From Anolis sagrei (lineage: Eukaryota > Chordata > Lepidosauria > Squamata > Anolidae): DNA of 64,000 nucleotides. Positions 12,485 to 26,100 of the stretch are shown here, piece after piece. The stretch is taken from NCBI RefSeq assembly GCF_037176765.1, contig NC_090024.1, positions 195,110,278 through 195,174,277 of the forward strand. The letters run 5' to 3'. The position numbers were made by a program, and so were the translations under genes. Below the pieces are notes generated by a model, which worked only from the letters and a program-made list of their open reading frames with translations, did no database searches and had not been told where the DNA came from. Position 1 is the stretch's first letter. Every line of letters starts with the position of its first letter.

Positions 12485-14000
12485 CTGTCTGTTCCCTTGT
12501 TCAGAATATTTCATCTCACTTTCTATCCTTGTGATGTTTGGAATTTGGAAAAAAAAATCCTTGGTGTGGAACAACTATTGGAGAAAAAGCTTCAGTGGAG
12601 ACACCTTACCTCTATGACAACTCTTTCAGGAGTGAATGTCCCTTCCTAAGGGTAGATTTCTCACTTCCTATTGTCTCCACTCCGTTCTTTAACTATGAGT
12701 TGTTTGTAAGTCGGAAGTTTGTAACTCAGAGGCTGTAACTCATCAGTATTTTTTTTAACTATAAACCTGCTTTTGCACTTTCTTCTTTGACTTTCTTCAG
12801 TAATTGTTCCACGTCTGCTATTTCCCCCCCCCCGAATATTATGGAATCCTCTGCATGTCTCCTATTGTTGATGTTCTTTCCTCCAGTTTTTATGCCTGAG
12901 CTCTCCAACTGCTGAGATATGAACCTGACTGGGCCTTATGACTCAGTCAACATCAACCTAGGCTGGCTCACCACGTGAGGTGGGATGACATGTACTGCTG
13001 CCTGCCACTTCCTCTTCTGGTCCTCCTCTCTCTGTGTGTTTGCCATTTCATGCTCTTATTCACAACTCTCCCTCTCTACATTACCTGATCTCCTGTACTG
13101 CTCCCTTTACTTACTATCTTCTGTGGAAAGTGGCTCCAGCCCACAAAACTGTCTGGTCTCCACTGAATCAGCTAGGTTCCAAGTGCTTTGCTCCAAAGGG
13201 TTTTCAGAGCCAACTCCAGCAGATACCTCGGACCCACTTTTCTTTATTATTGGGACATAATGAACTTGTACTCCTGTTTTTATGTTGACTTTTGTCATGG
13301 ACTGATGATAATCTGTTTTGAAGGGCAGTATGCAAATTATTAAACAACAAACTCTATTCTGTAACTGCAAAGTCTGCTGTTTTCAGACCTGTGTCAGCCC
13401 TGCCAGAACCAAAAATCTTAGAAACACCTAGTCAATATGGTCACTGAAGATTTCACAAACAAAAAAAGGTAAACTGCAAAGATGTGAGATCATGCTTGAA
13501 ATTACATGGTGATGACCGGATGATAAACAACAGCAGTGACCTTCAAAACAAAAACCAGGTAAAATTGGTGACTATGTTGAAAGATAAATCTGAGCATCTG
13601 TGATTTAATTTCTCAAACAATAATCCTTTAAGTTAAAGTTCAACTTTCCCAGGAAACAAACTCCTCTAATACAATACACCTTTCTCTGAATGTCAGGTAT
13701 GTCGAGTCTCGTTACTTAGTGGTGTAGGGAAAATACTCTGCACATGACCAGAGGATCTTTATTTTTGTATTAGTTTATGGGTTCCAGAGCTGCCATAATA
13801 GTAAGGCGAGGTTATTAGGGAGCAGTCCCTTTAATGGACAGGAGAGAACAATTTCCAGAAATAGATAATCACATATTTTGGCATCTAGTCTGGAATTGCA
13901 CAACATTAATATCTATTTCACAACATTAATGTCCAGGCTGGGCTTTGGAAAAGATACATCTATCAATGTATACATTCTGGCTATGAAGAAGTATAGATCA
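12485..14000. other. Unassigned intergenic span
   Basis: Contains a C-run at about 12824 and a C/T-rich stretch (12980-13100). No convincing exon or repeat boundary. Confidence 0.3.
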
Positions 14001-14002
14001 GG

Positions 14003-14486
14003 CTTTAGCACAGCTGGTAAATAACCAGCAGCGATAAGATCTACCGACCAAAAGGTTGCCAGTTCAAAGCCCGGATTGGCACGAGCATCAAACTGTCATC
14101 CCAGCTCACTGTTTACCTAAGCAGTTCAAAAACAGTTTAGAGCTGTAAGTAGAGAAATTAGGTACCGCTAAAAAGCGGGGGAGGCCTTTTGACACCATAA
14201 AATAAAAAGATCAGAAAATGCCTGGTGACCAAAAGGAAGGAGAAAGCCCTGATAGCTCTTTTGTCATAGAGGATGGAGTGACAGCACACCCCCGTGGCTG
14301 GATTCAAGCACAACCTCCAAGGTGCCAAAAAGCTGGACTTTGATACAACATACCTGCTTTCTGTCTATTTCTGTCCTCTCTGTCCAAATGGCACTTAATG
14401 TTTGTCATGTATGTGTACTGTGATCTACCCTGAGTCCCCTTGAGATAGGGCAGAATATAAATAAAGTGTTGTTGTTGTTGTTGTTG

Positions 14487-14527
<41 letters not shown>

Positions 14528-14530
14528 TAT
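14003..14530 (+). mobile_element. tRNA-derived SINE with L2-like 3' tail, ending in (GTT)n(ATT)n
   Basis: A tRNA-like head (tttagcacagctggtaaat; box B-like gttgccagttcaaagccc), a body with aggtaccgctaaaaagcggg, and the tail tgatctaccctgagtcccct, then a long GTT/ATT microsatellite (14467-14528). The copy at 62.7 kb has the same body and tail. Confidence 0.75.
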
Positions 14531-15167
14531 CCAACTTGGTTTGTCTCAATATTGTTGTTGCTTGCTTTCAAGTTGTTTCCAAATTATGGCAACCCTAAGG
14601 TGAACTCTTCACAGAAATGTTGTATTATTCTGCATGCCAGGTACTTACTCCCAACAAAAGGTGAAAGTTGGCAGTGCTGAATAGCTGCAAGGAAAAGTGA
14701 GTGGCCTATTTGGCACTGGGCTAGTAATTTCCCTCTTCCTTTCTTCCTTAACACCAAAGTGATAACTTTCCCTGGCTTTTCTTGTCAGGAAGTATAGAAG
14801 AGATTGGTCAAACAGAGGCTTGATTGGAAACTGAAAATCAGAGCCATCCATTTTAATGTCTCAGCCTTTCCTTATTGCAACATAAGAGGAACTCAAAACA
14901 AAAAAAAAAATGGGAAGAATAAATGCCTTCTTCAGGTGCAGCCAGAAAATTTCTTAGAATATCTTTTTCTGTCCGGAAATACTGTCAAGTCACTCTTGTT
15001 GCTATTATTGTGAGGTGAGGAATTCTGAGGGGAAAGACCGTTTTCAGTCAGAGGAGCTCACTTCTCCCAGTGTTTTTGGGAGGCTAGATGCTTTTGGCAC
15101 CAGGTTCTTGGCAAGCAACACCGCCTTGGAGCAGTTCTAAAAATAGTGCAGGTATGAGCTATTATAG

Positions 15168-15747
15168 CAGTGGTTCTCAACCTTCCTAATGCCACGACCC
15201 CTTAATACAGGTCCTCATGTTGTGATGAGCCCCAACCATAAAATTATTTTTGTTGCTACTTCACAACTGTAATTTTGCTAATGTTATGAATCATAATGTA
15301 AATATCTGATAAGCAGGATGTATTTTCATTCACTGGACCAAATTTGGCACGAATACCTAATACACCCAAATTTGAATACTGGTAAGGTTGGGAGGGGGGT
15401 TGATTTTGGAATTGTAGTTCACCTCCATCCAGACAGCACTGTGGACTCAAACAATGATGGATCTGGACCAAACTTGGCATGAATACTCAATATACCCAAA
15501 TGTGAACACTGGTGGAGTTTGTGGGCAATAGACCTTGACATTTGGGAGTTGTAGTTGCTGGGATTTATAGTTCACCTACAATCAAAGAGCATTCTGAATC
15601 CCACCAATGATAGAATTGGGCCAAACTTTCCACACATAACCCACATGACCAACAGAAAATATTGTGTTTTCTGATTATTTCTGGTGATACCTTTGACAGC
15701 CTCTCATGACCCTCCAGGTGTCCTGACCCCCAGGTTGAGAGACACTG
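15168..15747 (+). mobile_element. Non-autonomous hAT element, family E, perfect 8-bp duplication
   Basis: Ends cagtggttctcaaccttcc and ggttgagagacactg. Target octamer tattatag at 15160-15167 and 15748-15755, a perfect match. Contains two related internal modules, each with ggaccaaa(c/t)ttggcac-like text, showing internal duplication. No transposase frame. Confidence 0.9.
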
Positions 15748-15755
15748 TATTATAG

Positions 15756-18713
15756 GTATAGTGCTATAGAAATTAAATAAGTGAATGAATCAACAATCAA
15801 TAAAATACAAAATGCAACAGCAGCACAAAACTTTTCATATGTGAACTAATTTTCATCCAATCATACAATTCATAATTTGTACCAGCAGAACCATTGGTAA
15901 TCCAGATCTGTTGGTAGGCCATGTTCCCTGCCTACAGTCCTCTCTTTCAAGGTGACTTTTACTTGAAAGACTATTGAACTCAAGTCCAGTAAAAATATGG
16001 AGATTGATATCCAGTATTGCATTTTAGATCTGAAAACTAGTTATGGATCTGATATCATTCCATATTCATTAACTCTACATCTTTGCATGCCAGTCACCAA
16101 TTGAACAGACCCTCTTCACTCTACATGGCTGCTGGTTGTTAAGGTAGGCTAGGGATGGAGTGACATTATTTATTTACACATTTGTAACAAAGCTAATGTA
16201 GAATATAAATGGAGATCCCAAAAAATAAAAGAAGCAGCAGCATTCATCACTTGGACAGCAGACTGCTCATCAGTCACATAGATCAGTCTTTTCAAATATG
16301 GTGACATATATTGTGCTTCTTCTTAAATGACAGTAATTATTTCTACCTATAAATACAAAGAAACATATGCCAATATTAAGCAAGGCTGTGTCAGTTGTTG
16401 CCCTCTCCTTTCTGTAATGCACAAGTAGCTTATCCTAAGCTATCGTGTCCTACTGACTTCCCTCAAAATCAGGTCAATGGGAATTCCGTGTTTCTCATCT
16501 GTGTTGCTTAAGATATGTTGCTGCTTAAAGCAAAGCCCAACTGCCACCACCCTGAATGCCAGCAAGGGCTAACTCATTATAAAATTTCACCATTGTATTC
16601 AGACATTACTTCCTGCCTTCAGCAATCATCCCAGCAGTAGTGCCCCATTCCTCCTTGGTTTTCAGCAAAATGGATTGAGAGTGGGATTTAAGTGTGTAAC
16701 TGATATTTGTCTTGGGGAGAATTTCCCACAATACATATAGCAGGCATTAAATTCTTGATTCAAATCAGGAGAGAGAAAAGATTGATGACTGTTATTCCAT
16801 AGCCAGTAGTCCTGATGTGTCATGGGTCTCCTTGGGTTAGCTATTGGTTAAAAGGCAATCACAATAGTGAATGATGTGATAAAACTCATGTTACGTTTGG
16901 TCCTCCCTTTCCCCATAGATAAGAGGTGAGCCACCTATAGCTCTAGGGCAGGGCATCCATCCCCATTGGTTGTGTTATCTAAGATTAATGGGAGTTCCAG
17001 TTCAACATTATTTGAAGGATCCACCCTGGCAAGGATCACATGTCCTTTAGCTTAACCCTCTGTAATAGATCAGACTGCTCAGTTCAACAGACACTATCAT
17101 GATCATCCACTGGGCAGACAGGCAGGAGGGAGAAAAGAAAGTAGCAAAAAGGAACAGAAATAAAAGCACTGCCAGCATACCCTCTCCCTGGAAAGACAGC
17201 CTGCAGAGGAATGTAGCCCCTGAAAGAAAGATGCTTCTGCATCCATGTCAAAGAACTTGGAAAATTTACTTTTAGGACTATGCCTTTCAGAATCCCCACT
17301 TTCTGGAAGACATAATACAAACAAATCACTTTTTCCAAATTTTGGATAGAACTGGAATAGGCAAGGAATGGATGTCTTCCAGGAATGATGCAAGGCATTT
17401 GAATTTAGGTAGCCATTTAGTGGTTGGGGATAAGTGTGGGTTATTTTAATTGTATATATATATATTTAGCAATATCAATCCAGTATTTATCCTGTTTAAA
17501 TCTTTTCGTTGCCTAGGTTGACCCTTCTTGGTAGGACAGATTAAAAACTGAGCAAATAAGTGCCAAAAATATTCTGTCTCTCCCCTTTCAGACGTTGGTG
17601 GATCTCAGTGATGAGATGTCTTGCCAGGCCAGCAGCGAACTAGCCTTGGATATTATTGCCATCTTGGTTGGATTCCTTCTCTAAAACCATACAGCTAAAC
17701 CAAGCACGAATACCTAGTCAGTATAAGATGTTGCTTAACTAACACAGATGTTTTGCTTTTGTAAAAAGTTGGCTGCAAGGTTAATTAATGAATCACGTTG
17801 ATCCATCAGCATTTTGTGGGCTCATTTTGTAAAAGAGTCTGAAGCAAAATGGGCTCTGTCCCCCAACGGATGCATTGAGAAAGTGGAGGATGTCTTTCTG
17901 AGTCTCACTAAAGCTATGTTCAAGAAATAATAGACATTCCTCTTTTCTTTCCTGTCTCTTATAACATCAAGAAACTGAAAGAATAAATGGATGAATTTTC
18001 AGAGCTGAAATACCTAGAATCCATATTGAATTTCTAAGGACTTTATTGCACTTAGGTGGTGAACCAGCACAGCATCAGGACAATTGGTGTGGAACCCCAT
18101 TGCCAGTCTGTCCCTCCACACAATTAAGCCATCAGGATCTATTGATGTAAGTTGGTTAATTCATCTATAGCCAAGTCTCCAAATTATAGAACCGTTAAAC
18201 AAAGTTTATGGATGGCATCAACATACTGTATGTGTGAGGACTTTTGTCATGTATCATGCCATTCAATTAATCATGAATGTTGTACACAAACTACTACTAC
18301 TCTAATGTGGCTCAACACAGTTGAGCAGTGCGAAAAAGCTACAATCGAGTTGGGGAGTTATTACTATTCACCTGTTATTGCTAATCAGTATTATTAGAGA
18401 TAGGCATGACTTCCAGATTAGGCAGGGAGAAAATGTATCAATTTTCTGTATTATACAAAATTTTAATATAGTTCTGACATATTTCCATATTCAAAAGCCC
18501 CCCCCCCCCCCAATCTAGCCATTCCTTGTAAGGAACAGAAGGCAGGTAACAAAAGACATTCATAGAAATGTTGATGTACATTCACATTATAGACAAAATT
18601 AACAAATACCCATAATACAGTTCACAAATTTAAGTAAGTCTCATAAACAATGCAAACTTAAATAATCCTCATATACAGTTTCATGAATATCAATCATTAC
18701 ATTTGTCCTATCA
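15756..18713. other. Unassigned span 3' of RAB7B
   Basis: Unique-looking sequence. A C-run at about 18499-18511 and a few short AT repeats (for example 17453-17465). No exon recognised. Confidence 0.3.
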
Positions 18714-20045
18714 TTTATTTCCCTTCTTCCTTTGAACTTTGTTAATTCCTTGTCTAAGTTCTCTATAAGTTTCCAATAATAAAATATGTTCTCTCTAGTG
18801 TTTTACCAAACCTTAAAACAATGTTAAAAATGAGCATTACGTGAAAGGGATCTAGACTGAGGCCTCTGTTACATGCTTTCAGGTTCAAGTTGATTCCATC
18901 CCACGTTCTTTTCTATTCTATAACATCATTTTTAAGAAGTTCCCTTAGTATTGTCTGTTGTCACTGTACATTGCAGAATTCCCTTTTAAAATAGGCATTG
19001 CTCCCATTTAGGGCAATGAGGACATTCACACATCCAAATCTGTGGGTTTCAGCCTCAGTATTCAACATCCCATTGCACATATTTGTCTAGTACTTGTGTT
19101 GAGGTGAATTTCTATTATTTTTGTAACACTGAACGAGTGTGATGTAATTTAAAGCAACTGTGGAAATCCCTCACTGATGTGACTGCTTCTGTGCATGCAT
19201 GATAAATCCCCCTAACCGAAACATGCCAGATGGAACAGAGTTGAACTCCCTAGGAAAATCTCCAGACTTTGATGTGCTAAGTGAATTTGCAAATCTGCCC
19301 TTACTTTCTAAGAATATAAACTGAAGAATGCAAACCCAAACACAAATTGCTTGGATTGCATTCTGGGAATTTGGCAATCCGCCTTTCTGACACTTAAAAC
19401 AGTCTGATCTGATACCAGACATTTCAAGCTGCTTGTGTCATTACTTCAGCCATGGTACATTTAGAGAACAAACATTAACTTGTTGAATCTCTGGACCAAA
19501 ATCATGAAATGCAGCTAAGGATTATGTTTGCAAGGGAAGAAACTTGAGGACTGTGCCTTTCCTTTATGCCACCTCAAGTTGGGCTACTTTTCAAGAATAT
19601 ACTTTATATTCCAGTCAAGTGCCAGAAGCTATTCAGAATTCTCTGCTGTGGCATAATCTGCATTATGTAACTAAGTGTAGAAGACAGAAGCAAAATCAGA
19701 CCAAGCCAATTAATCAAGTAATGTCATAGAGGTATTTTGATGAATGAGTTTGAATTTTGAAATGGCAACTCATAAATGCTTGAACGAAACAGTAATGGGC
19801 AGGTCCACCAAGCGATTCAGCTGTTTTAACATTATCTGGAGACTTCAGGGTGATTTGCATGTCCAGTAATTATCTGTAGTCTTTTTCATTTTTTTTCTGG
19901 CACATGGGATGAGATTCCTCCAGTTATTCCGCCATCCGTGATGGACAAGGCTCAAGAAGGGAGTTGTTTGCAGTTGTGCCTGTTCTCTGTCCCTTGCAGC
20001 AACCTTTGGATTGAATGGAAATGTCTCATCTCTCCAAATGGCATC
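18714..20045 (-). other. RAB7B presumed 3' UTR and nearest canonical poly(A) signal
   Basis: Downstream of the RAB7B stop on the minus strand the first AATAAA I find is the complement of tttatt at 18714-18719, which would give a 3' UTR of about 1.3 kb. A TATAAA-type variant lies nearer, at about 19600. The choice is inference. RNA reads ending here would settle it. Confidence 0.25.
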
Positions 20046-20126
20046 TCAGCAGCATTTTTTCTTGGGCTCATCATTGGGGGTGAGTTTTATAGAATCCGTT
20101 AGGTAGTTCTCAATGATCCCTTTGTA
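20046..20126 (-). CDS. RAB7B: RAB7B last coding exon (hypervariable tail, Cys-Cys)
   Basis: Codes for YKGIIENYLTDSIKLTPND then EPKKKCC and a TGA at 20048-20046. The acceptor is tttcctttcag. The last two cysteines form the double-geranylgeranyl site expected for a Rab7-type protein, and the lysines before them form a polybasic stretch. The length of 26 codons is one more than I recall for human. Confidence 0.95.
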   Translation of the reverse strand, partial: YKGIIENYLTDSIKLTPNDEPKKKCC

Positions 20127-23100
20127 CTGAAAGGAAAAATATAAAAACAGCATAAATGTGGATCTGAAATCCCAGAATTTCCCAGTAAGGCAAACACATA
20201 AACTATCTCGCCTGATTAAGCTAGAAGTTCATCAAGCGCATAGACAGTTGCCTCAGAAAAACTGACAAGCAGAGCAAGATGGCCCTTATGGTCTCATTCA
20301 ACTCTATGATTCTATCTAAGATGCAGTCCAGGAAAACATGTGGGAGTGGATCAACATCTGGAAGGCCACATGTTCTTCACCTTTGTAAGAGCCATTCAAT
20401 ATACATGTCATCTGCATGTAGTGCATCACACAAAAGGCTTCTCTTTAAAAAGAGCTAGATAGGGCCAGTTAGAAACAGTGAGAAACAGATAAGAATGAAA
20501 TAAATCTTGGGAAGATATGTTAGAAAGTGTCAGTTAGGAATGGAAGAATGAGGAAAATCTGAATAGGGTTTTGGGGGTATTTAAAGAGTTTAGGGAGAAG
20601 CATTACTTCACTGGAAACAGTATTAATGGTGTACTGTCTATAGAACTAAGACTAGATGTTTATTTTATTTATAAAGATTTAATATTTTATTTTGTATTCC
20701 TGTCTAGATGTTTTATATGAGTAATTAACAAAGAGGGCAGTCCATGCTTAATTACATTCCTGGGATCTGGTACTTGGGCTCTGATGTGACCACTTGTGCA
20801 GTACAGTGGTCACACCAGGACCTGAGTGCCAGATCCCAGGAAGAATGTTATAGATAAAAGTTCAAGGCTTAGAGCTGCAGGGAATAATCACAGATATGAT
20901 GGTATATGAAATAGTAAGGGAGAAAATGCCTTACTAAACAGTAACCTGGCACTTTTCACCAATCCTTTGGCAATGAATTGGTGATGATGCCGGCCAAGAC
21001 TATTCTTTCACCGAAAGAGAGCCGCAACACTGTTGTCCACTATTACCCCAAACTTAAAAACTACTGCTATGATATTAAGGTCTTTGCCTTACTAAAAGCA
21101 ATTTTTTTGCTGTACTGCACAAGAAGGCTTGCACTGGTCAGAGATGGGAACTACATCGTGGAATGAAACTCTTTCAGTTGCTTTACTCTATACAATAGCC
21201 TGTGTAGACAGTGACACCCTATGGCTAGAAATGGCTTATCTCATTCACTGTGCTTCAAGATTAAACATAAGACGATAAACATAAATCTCTCAGAGATAAA
21301 AGGGGCAAAGCTTTGTTTGTTTGTTTACTGAATGCATTTGCTGCCTTTCTCCTGGGGTGCGATTCAAGGCAGCTATTAACTCTGTGATTAACAATGCCTA
21401 AGCATTAAATTTATTTTGCAAAGTCCTATTACTTCAGACCTACCTACACACTGGTGTATCAAAACATTTAAAGGCTATCATCATTTGTAGGTTGATTACA
21501 CTATGTAAAAATTTTGAAAAAATCTTGTTCCTGGTTTGAAAATGTTATTTTTGGTTTAATTGTGTGGTTCTTAAATTGAAAACAGTTGTTATGCTTCAGA
21601 AACTTCGTTTTTGTGGCTGCCACAAACTATGTTGAATTGGTTGAGACTGGATGAGGCATTCATTGAAAAACTATAGCAAAATGTGCTGAAGGATGTCCCA
21701 CAAAAACGTTTCTGCAGCTTAATTAACCTTTTTAATGTTTTTATGATAGAACCAATTAGGAAATGACATTTATAACCCAGGGAGAAAAAAAATCATGGTA
21801 CATAGCATTTTTATGTTTATTTATGCCCTGCTTTTTCTTAAAGTAGTCTCAAAGTACTAATTTCAGCAGAGTTTTTAAACAACAAGGATTTCTGTTTTTG
21901 CATCCTGTCACATTTCAAGAATGTGTATAGAATTATATTTTTTAAAAGTTCTATTTTTTCAATTTCCCGCTTTCATTCTGTTTACCACAATTTCTGTATA
22001 GAGTTTTGCACTCTGAAGAAACAACACAGGCCCAAATATATTTGCATTGGACATCAAGGGAAATACCCAGATAAAACAAGACTGCTGCTAAACTGCAGAA
22101 TCAAGCTTACTCTTATTATACTCCACCTTTGCTATTATTTTACTGATCACAAGAGGGCACCATTTACTCTCAATGTAGAAATCTAGTTATTCTCTCTTGC
22201 TCTTTAAAACATTCCTTGAAATATATAAATTACTTTTTCTCAATGTATAAAACCATCATTTGCTTGCCCTAATCCATACGGAAGCTACAGTTTCAAAGCT
22301 GGTTGTGTTGTTTCTTTCACTCCCACGGGGACCTCTCAGAAGAGCTGCACTTCAGGGTTATTTTGGGGAGAAGTATGTTTAAGCATCAGAATGTAGAGAT
22401 CTTTGTAGGAGGATAACAGAAGAAGGAAAGCAAAAAGAGTTTTGAGATGCTACAGCAGACGATAGCTGTTGGCTAGATTTTTTTTCCCCCTAAGCAAATT
22501 GCTGCTGTCTTCAGTTTTAATGAGCTGTAGTTTTATTGGAGGATGCATTGGTTCTTTCTTTTTATATTAGATAGTAAAAGTTCAGGATAATTAAGCAAAC
22601 TCTTCAGCTTTATTTACCAAGAAACACACAATCCAGCTCATGAGCTTGTAGTCGTTGCCACGTAAATCATGATTTTGAACAGAGTATATCTGTTTTTTCA
22701 CCTTACTGTCACACAATCACCTCTTATTTCTAGGGCTTGCATCTTAGAAGATTGAAATATAGCAACAGTTAATACAATCTTTGTTGCAAACAAAAGTAAA
22801 ATGACCTCACAATCTCTGGGGATGCCTGCCATAGACATGGGCGAAACGTCAGGAGAGAATGCTTCTTGAACATGGCCATACAGCCTGGAAAACTCACAGC
22901 AACCCAAAAGTAAAATTTAAAAGAGGTATCAGAAATGTTTTATCAGTGCTGTTTTGCTGCACAGCAAAGAGTGGAGAAGAGGGCCCTGTGTAAGAAATAC
23001 TAAGGAAGTGATCAACCATTTATGATAGTTTTAGATGAGTTTCAGATACTATAATTTCTACCTTGATGACTGCATTTTACAGAGGTTTCCTATGACATTA

Positions 23101-26100
23101 CTCGCCATTTGTATTCCTCATTTTCTTCACTACGACTTACACTATTTTTCTAGGGAAATTCTATTAAAGAGTAAAGGGTGGGATTCCTGCAAAGCAAGGT
23201 CTGAAAGAGCAAGTAGGAGATAGTTGTTTTAGTGTTGGACTAAGGGATCATCTACACTGACCATTTAATGCAGCTTCAAAGTGGTATTGAAGAAAATGTT
23301 CTCACTGCAGATGATTACATAGGACATTCTGAAACCAGTTTGAGGCCTGGATGGTGATTACACAGACCACAGAGCTCTGATACGCATTAAAGGCTTTCTT
23401 TTGAGTGCTTTTGAGGAAGTTTGTTGTCTGGCTCCTACAGTCTGAAGTTAGTCTTGAACTGCATTAAGTGTTCAATATAGATGGGGACCTAAGACTCTGA
23501 GAGGCTACAATTTGAATCACTAGTCATCCATGGAAACCCACTAGATTTCCTTGGGCTAGTCACACTGCCTCAGCCTCAGAGGAAGGCAATGGCAAAGCTC
23601 CTCACAATAAATGTTGTCCTCCTCCCTCAATACTCTTGATGGTTTCTCTTAAATCAGAATTAACTTGAAGGACCACAATAAGAAACAACAACAACAACAC
23701 CTTGATTGTAAGCATGAGGAGACCTGAATCTACTTCTGCTCTCATGATTCTTGTCATGATTCTTTCTTAACCCATCACACTTTATTTTTACCACTATCTA
23801 GCAAAGCACCTATGTTAATCTCTGGTAACAAAAACAATGGAAATTAACAATTACTATATTTGGCTTTGTGAATTACAGATAGTATTTGACAATAACATTT
23901 TTTATAGGTGATGCTGCCACTTACCCTTGATAGAGCTTGTCTTGCCAATGTGTCAAAGGCATTCACTACATTGATGTCATTCTTGGCACTAACTTCAAAG
24001 TATGCAATGTCTTTTTCTTTGCACCACAAAGAAGCTGTCTCTTTGGACACCTGCAAGATGAAAGAAATGTCTTTAAAACTTTCTTTATTAGGAGGACCTT
24101 TCCTTTCAATAATTAGTAGAATTGGGATATTCCTATCTGCTCCCATTAATGAATGGAAGGATGGGTAGCTATAAGGAGACAATGCCATTTGATGGATAAC
24201 TTTTTTATTTATGGAGAATATCTATTCAGTGTTGCATGGGTGTTGGCAGGGCTGCTGCCCTGCTGCTTTCATTCCTTCTTTCACTTTCCCTTCCCTCATA
24301 CCTTTTCTCCTTTCCTTTCTCTTTCTTCCCCCACCTCCCATCTTTTTCCTTTTCCTTCCCTTCCCTTCCTGAAATAGCCTTGCTGGTGCTTCTAATGAGG
24401 CCACAACAAGGTCACCAGCAAAGGCTTTGCCAGTCTTGCCAGTGATGCTATTATGGTGGGTCTCTGTTTGACGTACAGACACTGGATCATACCACGCCTC
24501 AAAAACACCAGGACCACTACTGAGATACCTGAAATTCTGTGAAATGCCTGGAAAATCTGAAGCAATGAGGAAAGCTGGATCAACAGCCTAAAAGAGGGCT
24601 GGAAATACTTCTGACATAGCTATCTAGATTCAGGAATGATCCCAGCATGATTTGCAATATTTCTACTTCAAGAAAAATTGGTTCCTCCCATTCTCTTCTC
24701 TTACCTGTCGGTCCTGCAAATCAATTTTATTCCCCAATACGACCATTGGGAAGCCTTCCTCTGTAGGGATCACTTTCTGCAGAAAGTCTTCTCTCCAGTC
24801 ATCCAAACATTCAAAGGAATCTATATCTGTCACATCAAAGGCCAGCATGCATCCATCCGAACCTTTGTAGAATGTGGATACCATGGACCTGAATCGTTCC
24901 TGTCCTCCAGTGTCCCAAATCTAAAAGAAGGTGAGCAAATAATCATTATTATTAGTAATCTCAATACCACTTCAGATGTGCTGTTGTGAAACAAAACAGT
25001 TCCTCTGCTTTGATACAAATATTGATCAGCAACCCTGTTTGTTAGTTGACTGGAATATTGAATGCTGAGTCAACACATAGATCAGTTCCATTGATTCAAC
25101 GTATTTAGTCTATTCAGGACTAATGATAGGATTTCAGTCATTATCTCTCCGATCACTGGCAAGAAATCACCCAGCTCCACTACAGGTTTCCTTAACTGGG
25201 GGTTTCAGACTACTCGTTAAAAAAACCCAACAAGAATCACTGTTGCCATACTTTTGTCTTTTAAAGATGAGATTTAAAGATGGGCTTAAAGCCAACCTCA
25301 AAAACTGTGGCATAGACACCGAGAACTGGGAAGCCCTGGCCCTTGAGCGCTCTAACTGGAGGTCAGCTGTGACCAGCAGTGCTGCAGAATTCAAAAAGGG
25401 AGAAATGTGCCAAGAGGAAAGAACGTCAAGCCAACTCTGACTTTCCATCTGGAAACCAATGTCCTCACTGCAGGAGAACATGCGGATAAAGAATAGGTCT
25501 GCACAGTCACCTACGGACCCACCGCCAAGGCACCACATCTGAAGACAATCATCCTCAACCTACGAGGACTGCCTAAGAAGTAAGTATTTTTGTCTTTAGT
25601 TGAGAGGGAAAGCAACCAATGCCGGAAAGTCCAAAAAAACCCTGGTGTTCCAATGATTTTCTTTGTTCTTTTCTGACTCAAAAGGACAAAAAAGGAATAA
25701 TGATGCTGTGAGTGTAAGTTTTCAGCTTACAGAGAGCAAATTGAGAAGAGCTGTGAGCTATATGTATGGAACCACCTGCTATAAGAGGTGGTTCCATACA
25801 TGTGGTGTCTTGTTACAAAAACAGAATGATAATTATATTCTGCCAGGTAGCTTTCCCCTTGCCTCTCTCCACGAGGACTTTTGTATTTTTCCAAAGCAAG
25901 GTTCTTTAGATGTCATGCAAAGAAAATTCTTACAAAATTCATGGGGGTCACCATAAGTCAACAGGTGACTTGAAGGCACATACACACAGTGAGATATGGG
26001 AGTTGTGCAAAAAAGAAAGGGAGAGTGTATGTTTCCCAGACAGACCCTAACCTGGAAGGTAAGACACCTGCACCTTCCCTCCATTCTTTGGGCTCAGTGG

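Noticed and set aside
12885-13380. Possible solo LTR or other repeat
   Set aside because: A C/T-rich block with a late attaaa, but no matching ends, target duplication or second copy in the window.
24222-24482. Small Arg/Lys/Gly-rich minus frame
   Set aside because: Low-complexity product of the polypyrimidine tract in RAB7B intron 3.
25123-25538. Overlapping frames of about 100-120 codons on both strands
   Set aside because: Plus frame is the LINE C terminus; minus frame is its shadow. Not host exons.
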